Below are positions 35,898 to 44,971 of a stretch of 64,000 nucleotides of DNA, in pieces. The notes under the pieces are model-generated. The model was not told the origin of the DNA. It searched no databases and worked only from the letters and a program-made list of their open reading frames with translations. Source of the stretch: Chitinophaga sp. sic0106. GTDB lineage: Bacteria; Bacteroidota; Bacteroidia; Chitinophagales; Chitinophagaceae. Numbering within the stretch: the stretch's first letter is position 1; every line of letters starts with the position of its first letter. The position numbers were made by a program, and so were the translations under genes. The stretch spans positions 62,001 to 126,000 of the forward strand of contig NZ_JAHUWJ010000004.1 in the NCBI RefSeq assembly GCF_019219075.1. The letters are read 5' to 3'.

Positions 35898-38800
35898 TTA
35901 GAAGGAAATGTTCAGCCCCAACGTATACGACCTGAAAAACGGATATACATTCCCGTTATATCCTCCTGCCTGCTCAGGATCATAATATTTAATTTTCATA
36001 TTATTTGTTTCCCAGAGATCCTGACCAGAGAAATAAATGCGGAGCTGCTTAATGGATAAGTGTTTGAGCACAGCAGGAGGTAGGGAATAGCCCACCTGTA
36101 GGTTTTTAAGGCGTATATAGGCTCCGTTCATCACCCAGTGACTGCTCGGATAGGTATTCTGACTGGCGCCTTTGTAAAGCCTTGGAAAGGCAGCATCAGG
36201 ATTTTCAGGTGTCCAGTAATCCTGGTTGATGCTCCATGGCTCCTGCCAGCCACTGGTAAACGGCAGGTTGTACCGGGGATCCGGCATTACTTTCCGATTG
36301 CCCACCCCCTGGAAAAATACGGACAGCTCTATTCCTTTCCAGCTGATGCCGGCATCGAGGCCGTAGGAATACAGCGGATCTGTTGTTCCCAGGTAGATAA
36401 GATCGCGGCCGTCAATGACATTATCGCCGTTCTGGTCCTTGTATTTAATGTCGCCGGGCGCCGTTTGCTGGCTCTGCCACGCATGTTGGCGCACCTCTGC
36501 ATCGCTGTTGAAATAGCCTTCGGCCTGGTAGCCGAAGAGAGAGGAGTAGGCATACCCTGGAACTCCCTGGTTCCAACCTGCCTGCGCATACACGCCCTCG
36601 CTTTTCAAAACCTTGTTTTTGTTATAGAGCAAATTGGCATTGATATACCAGTTGAAAGCCTTGGTGGTATTGCTTTTCCAGCCTGCGTTAATTTCCCATC
36701 CTTCCGACCGCATCTCGCCTTCGTGATAACTCAATGGCCATGCGCCATTAGCCGAGGAGGTGAGCTTGGGAATCTGCATGTCCCGGTTATAGCGGATAAA
36801 GTAATCAGCAGATAAAGTCAGTTGTCCCTTAAAGAGCGCTGCATCCCAGCCAAAGTTGCTGGCAGCAATATTTTCCCAGCCGGTAGGCTGTGGCAGCGGA
36901 TTATGGAAAACGAAAGGCTGCAGCGCGGTGGAATGATTGAAGGTAAACGTCTGGTAACGCTCATCTGTATTGATGGTATTCCAGCTGTTGACATTACCCA
37001 GCTGTCCCCACGACCAGCGCAGCTTAAATTCGTTGAAGAATGGCAGTGCCTCATAAAACCAGGTTTCATTATTGAGTCGCCACCCGGCAGAGAAAGAAGG
37101 GAACATCTTCCACTGCGTCACTGAAGAATAGAAGTTAGCTCCCTGGTACAACCTGGCGCCAATGATGTTCGCTTCCAGCAGCAGGCGGTTATCAAAGTTA
37201 TAATTAAGCTTGCCGAATACAGAGGTAAGTGAGCCGGTGATGGCGAGCTGTCTGCTGTATTGTGGCTCCCCGCTGAAACTAGCGGCGTTGATTTCTCCGG
37301 GACTGATATCGTAAGATGCCAGTGTATTTTGTATGGTGTTATAGGTTTCCTGTGTGATGCCACCGAGCAGATGGATACTGTGCTTTTCATGCAGCCTGGT
37401 TTCGTAATCGCCCAGCAGTTGCAGGTTACCGCCTTTTGCCTCCATCTTGTTTTTTTGCAGCATATTGTTTTCCTGTACACTGGAAACCACGGCTACACGA
37501 TTCCAGAGTGGAATAGTCTGCCGGCCGAGGTCATCGCGGAAGGTCTGCTTTTGCGGACTATAAATCAGGCGGAGTGTCAAGCCTTTCACGAGGCTGTCGG
37601 CCCGTAAGGTAAATACGGCATCTATATAATTATTCTTTTCCACGCGTTTGCCTCCATCCTGCAATATGGCATATACCGGTGCGCCGCCGTAGGCGTAGTG
37701 GTCGGTTTCAGGCACATATACCGGCACATTGCCGGGACCTCTGTAAAGGCCTGCCAGTAAGCCGGAAGGGCCTTCTACGATCTGGGAAGGAGAGTAGGTG
37801 TCGCTCTGCGCCACTGACATCCGGGATTCGAGACTGAAATGTTTATTGAAGCGGTTATGCAGACTGAAACGGGCATTGATACGGTTGGTTTTATCCGGGC
37901 CTATGGCAAACAGGCCTTGTCGCCCGAAATAGCCCAGTGAGCCAGTAAATTGGTTGGTTTCAGAACCTCCTTTCACGGACAGATTATAGTTCTGTACCGC
38001 CGTTTTATTTTTTGTTAATAAAGCCAGCTGGTTGTAGTTGTAATAGTATTTGTAGTAATCGGGGTTATTATAATCGATCATGTATTTATTACCCTGCTGT
38101 AACAGCTCAATTTCAGCGGGCTGCCAGGGTTGGGGGAGTCCGGCATTGGAAGCGGCTGTATTTTCCATGGTGGCATCTGTGGCAGAGGATAGTCGCTGCG
38201 GCAGCCGTATGGGCTTTTCAAAGCCGCCAAGGGTGTTAAAATCGACCGACAGTTTACCCGGCTTACCGGTACGGGTGGTTACCAGGACTACGCCGCCGGC
38301 GCCTCTGGCGCCGTAGATAGCAGCAGCGGCTGCATCTTTCAGGATACTCACTGATTCGATATCATCCGGATTGAGGACGGACAAGGTGCCCGGTACGCCA
38401 TCCACTATCACAGGGGCATTGCTGCTACCACCGGTTACGCCGCGTACCTGTACATTAAAACCTTCTTTACCAGGCTGGCCATTGCTGCGCGTTACCACGA
38501 GGCCGGTGGCGGTGCCCTGGAGTGCCGCCATCACATTAGGTACCGGCCTGCTTTTGAGACGGTTGCCTTCTACCTGTGAAATGGCGCCGGTGATATTAGC
38601 GCGTTTTTGCAGGCCGTAACCCAGTACTACCAGTTCGTTTAGCTTTTTAAGGTCGGGTTGTAGGATGATGTTGATCGCGTGTCTGTCGCGCACCGTAATT
38701 TCTTTTGTCTGAAACCCGATCAGGGAAACGAGCAGGGTGGCTTGTCCGGAGGCCAGGTCCACGCTGAAGTTACCGTCTTCTTTGCTGGCGGTACCGTTCT

Positions 38801-39284
38801 GGGTACCGCTTTCGCGGATGGAAACGCCGCTCAGTGGCTGCATCCCATCAGTAATAATGCCTGCTACATTCCACTTGCCGTTATTGGTCGGGCCGGTGTT
38901 GCCCGGTACCAGCGCGGGGTTGTTGGCGTTGCCGGCAGGTATGACTACGATCTGGCCATCTCTAATTTCGAAAGAGTAGCGGGAGGGAGGAAAGAGCAGT
39001 GGCAGTACGGTATTTAAAGGTGCTTTGTTCACCTTAATGGTGACGCCTCTTCTGTTTTCCAGCTCATCGGAGGAAATAGCGAAGGTATATTTGGTTTGTT
39101 TTTCTATATCGCGTAACACCGCTTTAAGGCTGGCGTTGCGATATTGGAGGGTGACATTTCTGGGAACGGAGTTTTGAGCCACTGTGTTTACAGCGGCAAA
39201 TACCAGGATAACAACGAAGAAAAGTGCAGACGACCGGCCTAACCTGGTAACTGAGCGTAGCGCCTGAGAAAAAGTTTGCTGCAT
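35898..39284 (-). CDS. SusC/RagA-like TonB-dependent receptor with STN domain
   Basis: 1128 aa. A signal segment lies at about residues 18-37 (ALFFVVILVFAAVNTVAQ). It is followed by an STN (secretin/TonB N-terminal) signalling domain at about 42-115, a carboxypeptidase-D-regulatory-like domain at about 137-215, a TonB plug (VSILKDAAAAAIYGARGAGG is the SusC signature) and a large C-terminal barrel ending ...TLGLNISF. The STN domain means it can signal through FecR to the sigma factor encoded just upstream. SusC proteins normally work with a SusD lipoprotein lid; no SusD gene is adjacent here. It probably imports an oligomeric nutrient or siderophore-like ligand across the outer membrane. It is the last gene of the unit. 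Confidence 0.93.
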   Translation of the reverse strand: MQQTFSQALRSVTRLGRSSALFFVVILVFAAVNTVAQNSVPRNVTLQYRNASLKAVLRDIEKQTKYTFAISSDELENRRGVTIKVNKAPLNTVLPLLFPPSRYSFEIRDGQIVVIPAGNANNPALVPGNTGPTNNGKWNVAGIITDGMQPLSGVSIRESGTQNGTASKEDGNFSVDLASGQATLLVSLIGFQTKEITVRDRHAINIILQPDLKKLNELVVLGYGLQKRANITGAISQVEGNRLKSRPVPNVMAALQGTATGLVVTRSNGQPGKEGFNVQVRGVTGGSSNAPVIVDGVPGTLSVLNPDDIESVSILKDAAAAAIYGARGAGGVVLVTTRTGKPGKLSVDFNTLGGFEKPIRLPQRLSSATDATMENTAASNAGLPQPWQPAEIELLQQGNKYMIDYNNPDYYKYYYNYNQLALLTKNKTAVQNYNLSVKGGSETNQFTGSLGYFGRQGLFAIGPDKTNRINARFSLHNRFNKHFSLESRMSVAQSDTYSPSQIVEGPSGLLAGLYRGPGNVPVYVPETDHYAYGGAPVYAILQDGGKRVEKNNYIDAVFTLRADSLVKGLTLRLIYSPQKQTFRDDLGRQTIPLWNRVAVVSSVQENNMLQKNKMEAKGGNLQLLGDYETRLHEKHSIHLLGGITQETYNTIQNTLASYDISPGEINAASFSGEPQYSRQLAITGSLTSVFGKLNYNFDNRLLLEANIIGARLYQGANFYSSVTQWKMFPSFSAGWRLNNETWFYEALPFFNEFKLRWSWGQLGNVNSWNTINTDERYQTFTFNHSTALQPFVFHNPLPQPTGWENIAASNFGWDAALFKGQLTLSADYFIRYNRDMQIPKLTSSANGAWPLSYHEGEMRSEGWEINAGWKSNTTKAFNWYINANLLYNKNKVLKSEGVYAQAGWNQGVPGYAYSSLFGYQAEGYFNSDAEVRQHAWQSQQTAPGDIKYKDQNGDNVIDGRDLIYLGTTDPLYSYGLDAGISWKGIELSVFFQGVGNRKVMPDPRYNLPFTSGWQEPWSINQDYWTPENPDAAFPRLYKGASQNTYPSSHWVMNGAYIRLKNLQVGYSLPPAVLKHLSIKQLRIYFSGQDLWETNNMKIKYYDPEQAGGYNGNVYPFFRSYTLGLNISF

Positions 39285-39305
39285 AAGCAGAAATCTGCAG
39301 GGCTA

Positions 39306-40304
39306 TTAGTAAAATTCTACCAGGTTATTCTCGTGTTTAATGTTGATCTGTAATGCTTTTCTGATGATGTCGAGCACCTCATCCAGCGGCAGGTCACGGA
39401 AAGTGGCCAGCAGTCTGGCATCCGCCAGCTTTGGATCTTTGATATCCACCTGTACATGGTAATAATCCTGCAGTGCTGCCGCTACTTCACTGAGCGGACT
39501 TTCGTCAAAAACGAGGCAGCGGGTTTTCCAGGCCAGGATATTAGTAGATTTCTTGTGTTCGGTGGTATGAATATTATCACTGTTGCGTTGGAGACTGGCT
39601 TCCAGTCCGGGCGTCAGGATCACATTCTTATCAGCATGTTTATAGGCAGCGCTCACCTTTCCGGTTTGCACAAATACTTTCACGTTGTTGTCGGCCGATT
39701 TTACATTGAAGGAAGTACCCAGCACGCGGATGGCTACATCGGGCGCATCGACGGTGAAAGGTTGTGATTCCTGCTGTGCTACGTCGAAGAAGGCTTCACC
39801 TTTCGCAATAGTAACGTTGCGGCTGGTTTTGCCGAAATCACGCGGTACTTTCACTACGGTGTTTGCATTCAGATATACCGTGGAACCATCTGTCAGCTTC
39901 ACGCTGTCGATCTGCTGATGGGTGGCGTAGGTTTTATATTTGCCTGGGCCAAGGTACACCATTGATACGGCGATAGCGGCCACAGCAGCGGCTGCCCACC
40001 AGTATCGTACCGGCATTTTCCTGACCTTCGGTGTGGCTGCCGGTGCAGCTTTTATTTCTTTTATTTCAGCCGGCATTACCGGAAGCATGTCTACGGCGTC
40101 GCTAAATCTCGACCATTGTCCCTGGGTGTCAAAGGCGGATGCGGCAGGGAGAGGATCTCCATTCCACATATCCCTCATGTCCAGGAAGATGTCGAGGTTA
40201 GCCGGGTCCTGCTGTATCCAGTCATTAAGCAGGCGTTTGCTCTGCTCATTCTCCGGATGCTCCAGGTAACGGATCACTATATCTATGTCGGTTTTGCTAT
40301 TCAT
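39306..40304 (-). CDS. FecR-family anti-sigma regulator
   Basis: 332 aa. An N-terminal cytosolic part binds the sigma factor (about residues 1-95, helical, with DIVIRYLEHPENEQSKRLLNDWIQQ). One membrane helix (about 98-118, WWAAAAVAAIAVSMVYLG) follows, then a periplasmic FecR domain (SVKLTDGSTVYLNANTVVKVPRDFG) and a C-terminal DUF4974-like domain (VFDESPLSEVAAALQDYYHVQ). FecR proteins pass the signal from a ligand-loaded TonB receptor to a cognate ECF sigma factor. It lies 21 nt upstream of the receptor and 71 nt downstream of the sigma gene, so the three form one cell-surface signalling operon. Confidence 0.93.
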   Translation of the reverse strand: MNSKTDIDIVIRYLEHPENEQSKRLLNDWIQQDPANLDIFLDMRDMWNGDPLPAASAFDTQGQWSRFSDAVDMLPVMPAEIKEIKAAPAATPKVRKMPVRYWWAAAAVAAIAVSMVYLGPGKYKTYATHQQIDSVKLTDGSTVYLNANTVVKVPRDFGKTSRNVTIAKGEAFFDVAQQESQPFTVDAPDVAIRVLGTSFNVKSADNNVKVFVQTGKVSAAYKHADKNVILTPGLEASLQRNSDNIHTTEHKKSTNILAWKTRCLVFDESPLSEVAAALQDYYHVQVDIKDPKLADARLLATFRDLPLDEVLDIIRKALQINIKHENNLVEFY

Positions 40305-40375
40305 GGCTTCTTATTAGTAATACAACCAGGGGAGTCTATACCATTAGTCAGTTTGAAAAAAAAATTCGGCGCGGG

Positions 40376-40918
40376 TTATTGTTTATTAATGAGTACCACC
40401 CTAAGCTTTTTGAGAGCGGTGGTCAGATGGGCATATACGGTATTAATAGATATGTCCAGTTGTTCCGAAATTTCTGTAGGGGACAGCCCTTTGAACCGGC
40501 TCATTTCAAATACCCGTCTACACTGGTCTGGTAATTTTTCGAGCGCATAGCGGTATTGGGCTTCCAGTTCTTTATGTTCCAGGAGCTGGTGTGTGGTTTC
40601 CGCTGGTGTGGCTGTATGCATTTGTTCTTTGGTGTAGGCTTCCTTCCGCTGTTCTTTTTTTATGCTGTTCAGACAGGTGTTTACGGTAGCCCTGGCCAGA
40701 TAGTGCTGGATGGGGGCCCGTTCGTCCAGGTTTTCCGCATTCTTCCACAAGTTGAGGAACACATCTTGTACCATATCATTGGCAGTATCCTCATCTTTTA
40801 CATATCGCACCGCTATATTATACATAGAGGGGGCGAACTGTTTAAAGACAGCCTCAAATACATCTTTGTTCCTTATCCTGATGCCTTTTACTATTTCTTC
40901 ATTACTCAGTTGCAACAT
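40376..40918 (-). CDS. ECF RNA polymerase sigma factor (Bacteroides family, sigma-70)
   Basis: 180 aa with sigma-70 region 2 (residues about 15-90: DVFEAVFKQFAPSMYNIAVRYVKDEDTANDMVQDVFLNLWKNAE) and region 4 (about 115-175: YALEKLPDQCRRVFEMSRFKGLSPTEISEQLDISINTVYAHLTTALKKL). The layout sigma-FecR-receptor, all on one strand, indicates FecI-type cell-surface signalling. The target promoters are probably its own operon. A TATCTTCG element, one mismatch to the housekeeping -7 consensus, lies 27 nt upstream. Confidence 0.94.
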   Translation of the reverse strand: MLQLSNEEIVKGIRIRNKDVFEAVFKQFAPSMYNIAVRYVKDEDTANDMVQDVFLNLWKNAENLDERAPIQHYLARATVNTCLNSIKKEQRKEAYTKEQMHTATPAETTHQLLEHKELEAQYRYALEKLPDQCRRVFEMSRFKGLSPTEISEQLDISINTVYAHLTTALKKLRVVLINKQ

Positions 40919-40944
40919 GCGCTGATCTTTTGTTTCCGCCGATG

Positions 40945-40952
40945 CGAAGATA
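40945..40952 (-). promoter_or_regulatory. -7-like element TATCTTCG for sigma gene
   Basis: Minus-strand TATCTTCG differs at one base from TAnnTTTG, 26 nt upstream of the ATG at 40918. The rest of 40919-41128 is AT-rich spacer between divergent genes. Confidence 0.4.
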
Positions 40953-41128
40953 GACGATTATATCTTTTTTTTCACTTTAACATTTTCTTCACTAATGGTA
41001 AGTGATGTTTCGGGTGTATTGTTATTATACGGCCACCAACAAGAGTGCAAATAAGCAAAAACCATGCACAATCAATTGGATGCCAATAAGAGTCATCATT
41101 ATTTTAACCATATCAAAATTGTAATGCC

Positions 41129-41644
41129 ATGAAAAAAACAATGACAGGAATGTTCGCATTAGCCGCAATGGTTCTCGGAATGACTGCTTTCAACAGCACC
41201 GCCGCAACACCGGTAAAAGGAGCTGATAGTATTGCTGTAATTTCAGCTGATTCATTGGCAGGCGCAGACACCGCAGCTATTCGTACCGGCGTAATCGTTA
41301 GCCTCGATTCCATCGCAGGCCGTATCGATTCCATCGCAGGTCTGGATTCGCTCAAAAGCGTAGACAGCCTCAAAGGTACCGATTCATTGCGCGCAGTAGA
41401 AGCCGGATCAATTACCGGTAAAATTAGTCCTGCGGACGGAGCAACTGAAGTAGAAGCGGTAAATGGTGCCGATAAACTGAAAGCTGCTGTTTCTCAGGGT
41501 ACATTTACCATCCCTGGCGCCAAAGCAGGAGCTTATACCATCACCGTGGTAGGTAAAGCACCTTACAAAAATGCAGAGGTAAAAGATGTTAAAGTAGAAG
41601 ATGGTAAAGTAACCGATATCGGTGAAATTAAACTGGAACAATAA
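41129..41644 (+). CDS. exported small protein with DSIAG/DSL repeats and carboxypeptidase-like domain
   Basis: 171 aa. A signal peptide (residues 1-25, ending NSTAA) is followed by a repetitive section (about residues 33-90) of D-S-[IL]-x-x units such as DSIAGRIDSIAG, DSLKSVDSLKG and DSLRAVE. The C-terminal 80 residues (GSITGKISPADGA...YTITVVGKAPYKNAEVKDVKVEDGKVTDIGEIKLEQ) look like a carboxypeptidase-D-regulatory or CNA-B-like beta sandwich. At DNA level a 16-bp exact repeat, TCGATTCCATCGCAGG, occurs at 41304-41319 and 41325-41340. It is probably periplasmic or surface-located; function unknown. It is followed by an intrinsic terminator. Confidence 0.75.
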   Translation: MKKTMTGMFALAAMVLGMTAFNSTAATPVKGADSIAVISADSLAGADTAAIRTGVIVSLDSIAGRIDSIAGLDSLKSVDSLKGTDSLRAVEAGSITGKISPADGATEVEAVNGADKLKAAVSQGTFTIPGAKAGAYTITVVGKAPYKNAEVKDVKVEDGKVTDIGEIKLEQ

Positions 41645-41710
41645 TTAATAAAAATACTAGCAACCAACAACACACTCATCCTAACAGAGAACCCTATTGG
41701 TTTGATCCAC

Positions 41711-41746
41711 GAGGCTATTTCATTCTTGAAATGGCCTCTTTTCTTT
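41711..41746 (+). terminator. intrinsic terminator
   Basis: GAGGCTATTTCA (41711-41722), loop TTCT, TGAAATGGCCTC (41727-41738), with one U-G pair, then TTTTCTTTT. Confidence 0.85.
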
Positions 41747-41789
41747 TAAGCAGTTTATCTGGTATATTCGCAATTCGAAAAGAAAACTC

Positions 41790-42119
41790 ATGCGCACCAT
41801 CATACTGCTCATTATCTCGAACTCCTTTATGACCTACGCCTGGTACGGTCACCTGAAACAAACCGAAACCGCTCTGTGGAAAGTGATCCTGCTCAGCTGG
41901 GGGATCGCATTTTTCGAATACTGTTTTATGGTGCCGGCAAACCGTTTGGGCTACCAGGAAGGATTTAGCGGCTTTCAGCTCAAAACCATCCAGGAGGTCA
42001 TTACCCTCTCCATCTTTGCCATTTTCGCTGTATTTATTCTTAAGGAACCCCTGCGATGGAATTACCTCATATCCTTCCTGTTCCTTGTTGGCGCCGTTTA
42101 TTTTATGTTTAAGAAATAA
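41790..42119 (+). CDS. DMT-superfamily DUF486 membrane protein
   Basis: 109 aa with four membrane helices, the size and pattern of DUF486, a short drug/metabolite transporter-like family. Family blocks are ISNSFMTYAWYGHLK near the start, SWGIAFFEYCFMVPANRLGY in the middle and FSGFQLKTIQEVITL with LKEPLRWNYLISFLFL at the end. It probably works as a dimer in the inner membrane; no substrate is known. A TATATTCG promoter-like element lies about 20 nt upstream, and the gene is flanked by a terminator and the next promoter, so it is its own unit. Confidence 0.93.
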   Translation: MRTIILLIISNSFMTYAWYGHLKQTETALWKVILLSWGIAFFEYCFMVPANRLGYQEGFSGFQLKTIQEVITLSIFAIFAVFILKEPLRWNYLISFLFLVGAVYFMFKK

Positions 42120-42154
42120 TTTATTTATAAAACCTGCCGTTCAACCCATTTCAC

Positions 42155-42184
42155 TTTGAGCGCCTGGATTAATCACTATTTTTG
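42155..42184 (+). promoter_or_regulatory. promoter TTTG-N18-TATTTTTG
   Basis: A -33 TTTG (42155-42158) and a -7 TATTTTTG (42177-42184) are spaced by 18 nt, close to the Bacteroidota consensus. It is 26 nt upstream of the PIG-L gene at 42211. Confidence 0.65.
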
Positions 42185-42210
42185 AAGCTCTGTAAACCTT
42201 CTGACCGTAC

Positions 42211-44700
42211 ATGATTCAAAGAATCTATACCGCTCTGGCCCTGTTGCTGTTGTTAACAGCGGGGCCGAGAGCTTTCAGCCAGCCAACACCAGTATGGAAT
42301 GCCGCCGACATCAAATTACAGTTAAAAAAACTGGATACCCTCGGTAGCGTCCTTTATCTTGCCGCTCATCCGGATGATGAAAACACCAGGCTGCTGGGCT
42401 ACCTGGCTAAGGAAAAACTTTATCGGACCGGCTATCTGTCGCTCACCCGCGGTGATGGTGGCCAAAATCTGGTGGGTAACGAACAAAGTGAACTACTGGG
42501 CCTGATCCGCACCCAGGAGCTGCTGGCCGCACGCCGAATTGATGGCGCCGAGCAGTTCTTTACCCGTGCACAGGATTTCGGGTTCTCTAAAAATCCCACA
42601 GAAACCTTTTCCATCTGGAATACAGAAAAAATTACCAAAGATGTAGTATGGATCATCCGTAAGTTCCAGCCAGATGTAATCATCTGCCGCTTCCCTGCGG
42701 ATTCCCGCGCCGGACATGGCCACCACACTGCCTCCGCCATGCTCGCTGCTAAGGCATATGAACTGGCAGCCGATCCTAAATATGCGCCAGAACAATTTGC
42801 AAAAGGAGTGAAACCATGGCAGGCAAAGCGTTTGCTCTGGAATACTTTCAACTTTGGCTCCAATAATACTATCGCCGATGATCAGTTTAAAATTGATGTG
42901 GGCGTCTTTAACCCATTGCTAGGTAAGGGTTTTGGGGAGATAGCATCCGAATCGCGTTCCCAGCACAAAAGTCAGGGCTTTGGTGTACCAGCAGGCCGTG
43001 GCAGCTCCTATGAATACTTCGCGACCATTAAAGGCAATACCCCCACCAGTTCGCTGCTGGATGGTGTAAACCAGTCCTGGTCCCGTATTGATGGCGGTAA
43101 AGCCATCGGTGAAATGGTTGACAAGGTGATCGCCGCTTATAACATGGAAAACCCGGCAGCCTCCGTTCCGGCGCTGCTCAACATCCGGAAAGCCATACAG
43201 GCACTGCCCGACGGCTACTGGCGCAACCTCAAACTGAAGGAAACCGAGCAACTCATATTTGCCTGCGCCGGCATCTGGGCAGAAGCCTACAGCACCGCTA
43301 ATACCGTGGTACCAGGTTATAAAATGAATACTACCGTGCAGCTGATCAACAGAGGCAATATACCGGTGACCATTAAAAACATAGACCTGCCAGGCCTTCG
43401 CAATGCCACCAGCGCTCAAACGCTGGAGTACAACAAGCTCACCACTTTCAGCAACCCGGTTACGGTACCGGAAAACACACCGTTTTCCCAGCCTTACTGG
43501 TTGTCGGAACCCCACCCGCTGGGCACTTACACCATTACCGATCCTTTATTAGTAGGTAACCCGGAAAATATTCCGGCGCTGCAGGCTACCATTGACTTGA
43601 CAATTGGCGGAGCTGACTTTACCATCTCCCGACCTTTACAATATAAATATACAGACCCCGTAAAAGGAGAACTCTACGAACCCGTAGTGGTAGCCCCTCC
43701 GGTGGTAGGCAATCTTACCAACCAGGTGTTTATTTTCACCGGCAATACCGCACAGCCGGTAACAGTGAAATTACAGGCAATGGCCGATGGCGTGAAAGGT
43801 AATATCTCCCTGAAACTCCCTGCAGGCTTTGTAAGTAAACCAGCTTCCCTTCCTTATGACTTCAATCAGAAAGGTGATGAGCAGGAGTTTACTTTCTCCC
43901 TGCTGCCAGTAAAAACAGGTGGTAGCAACCACGTAGATACTTTTGAAGTACAAATGGCCACTAACGGTAAAGTATATACGGAAGGAATCCAGCATATCCG
44001 ATATGATCATATTCCGGTGATTACCCTGTTTCCGCCGGCACAGGCGCGACTGGTAACAGTGGACCTGAAACATAACGGCAATAACCTGGGATATATTCCC
44101 GGCGCAGGAGATATGGTGGCCGCTTCGCTGCGACAGGTGGGGTATAACGTAACCGAACTGACAGAAAAAGATATCATGTACGGCGACCTGTCACGCTACG
44201 ACGCCATCATTTCCGGAGTGAGAGCCTATAATACCAACTCACGCATGAAGTACTGGCAGGGTAAGCTGATGGATTATGTAAAAAATGGCGGTACTTATTT
44301 GGTGCAGTATAACGTAAATTCGCCGCTGGTGATGAATAATATGGGGCCATATCCTTTCAGCCTGTCACGCGACAGGGTAACGGAAGAAGATGCTGCCGTA
44401 AAAATTCTGAATCCTTCGGACCCGGTACTGCATTATCCGAATAATATCTCTGCCAGCGATTTCAACGGCTGGGTGCAGGAAATCGGACTATATTACACTG
44501 CCGGTGCCGATAAGTCATATGATAAATTATTTGCCATGAACGATAAAGGGGAGTCGCCACTGGATGGTTCCACCCTGGTTACCAGTTATGGTAAAGGTAG
44601 ATATGTGTACACTTCCCTTTCCTTCTTCCGGCAGTTGCCGGCAGGTGTTCCGGGAGCATACCGCATATTTGTGAATCTGATATCTGCAAAAAAGGGGTAA
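42211..44700 (+). CDS. secreted PIG-L family deacetylase, multidomain
   Basis: 829 aa. A signal peptide (residues 1-24, ending AFSQ) is followed by an LmbE/PIG-L zinc deacetylase domain at about residues 45-290. Zinc-binding motifs are AAHPDDENTR (HPDDE) and the downstream RAGHGHHTAS. PIG-L enzymes remove N-acetyl groups from GlcNAc-type sugars or glycoconjugates. The middle section (about 360-600) looks like beta-sandwich domains, and the end (about 620-829, with YDAIISGVRAYN...YVKNGGTYLVQYN) resembles a class-I glutamine-amidotransferase-like fold. The signal peptide points to the periplasm. It is first in a four-gene cluster with two tiny membrane proteins and a sodium symporter, suggesting release and uptake of one compound. 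Confidence 0.9.
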   Translation: MIQRIYTALALLLLLTAGPRAFSQPTPVWNAADIKLQLKKLDTLGSVLYLAAHPDDENTRLLGYLAKEKLYRTGYLSLTRGDGGQNLVGNEQSELLGLIRTQELLAARRIDGAEQFFTRAQDFGFSKNPTETFSIWNTEKITKDVVWIIRKFQPDVIICRFPADSRAGHGHHTASAMLAAKAYELAADPKYAPEQFAKGVKPWQAKRLLWNTFNFGSNNTIADDQFKIDVGVFNPLLGKGFGEIASESRSQHKSQGFGVPAGRGSSYEYFATIKGNTPTSSLLDGVNQSWSRIDGGKAIGEMVDKVIAAYNMENPAASVPALLNIRKAIQALPDGYWRNLKLKETEQLIFACAGIWAEAYSTANTVVPGYKMNTTVQLINRGNIPVTIKNIDLPGLRNATSAQTLEYNKLTTFSNPVTVPENTPFSQPYWLSEPHPLGTYTITDPLLVGNPENIPALQATIDLTIGGADFTISRPLQYKYTDPVKGELYEPVVVAPPVVGNLTNQVFIFTGNTAQPVTVKLQAMADGVKGNISLKLPAGFVSKPASLPYDFNQKGDEQEFTFSLLPVKTGGSNHVDTFEVQMATNGKVYTEGIQHIRYDHIPVITLFPPAQARLVTVDLKHNGNNLGYIPGAGDMVAASLRQVGYNVTELTEKDIMYGDLSRYDAIISGVRAYNTNSRMKYWQGKLMDYVKNGGTYLVQYNVNSPLVMNNMGPYPFSLSRDRVTEEDAAVKILNPSDPVLHYPNNISASDFNGWVQEIGLYYTAGADKSYDKLFAMNDKGESPLDGSTLVTSYGKGRYVYTSLSFFRQLPAGVPGAYRIFVNLISAKKG

Positions 44701-44706
44701 AAGTAC

Positions 44707-44883
44707 ATGAGTGAAAAAAACGTAAAGGCCAAACGTCCACGGCTCCGTATTGCAGCGGTGATGTGTATTCTGCTCGGACTCTTTATCGGGTTTGAAATAA
44801 AGAGAATCCATATCGGTCTGCTGATTGGTATAGGGCTGGGGTTGCTCACGGGAGCGATGTGGAGTAAGAGTCACCACGATTAA
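44707..44883 (+). CDS. 58-aa basic membrane microprotein
   Basis: A 58-aa frame with ATG at 44707, 6 nt after the deacetylase stop codon, so almost certainly translated with it. The N-terminal 13 residues are very basic (KNVKAKRPRLR), followed by two short hydrophobic segments (IAAVMCILLGLFIGFEI and IGLLIGIGLGLLTGAMW) that may form a helical hairpin. By the positive-inside rule the N-terminus is cytosolic. No family is recognised. It may be an accessory subunit of the symporter encoded downstream. Confidence 0.65.
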   Translation: MSEKNVKAKRPRLRIAAVMCILLGLFIGFEIKRIHIGLLIGIGLGLLTGAMWSKSHHD

Positions 44884-44898
44884 ATAGACTTTTGACAG

Positions 44899-44937
44899 CC
44901 GGGATGGGGCTGGGCTGAAAGCCCGGTGCCATCCCGG
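44899..44937 (+). other. stable hairpin inside cluster mRNA
   Basis: CCGGGATGG (44899-44907) pairs with CCATCCCGG (44929-44937), and an inner 7-bp stem CTGGGCT/AGCCCGG (one U-G pair) closes on a GAA loop. There is no T-run, so it looks like an mRNA stability or processing element rather than a terminator. It lies between the two microprotein genes. Confidence 0.5.
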
Positions 44938-44971
44938 AACAAAAATAATGAACCTGTAATTCCGCTGTTCC

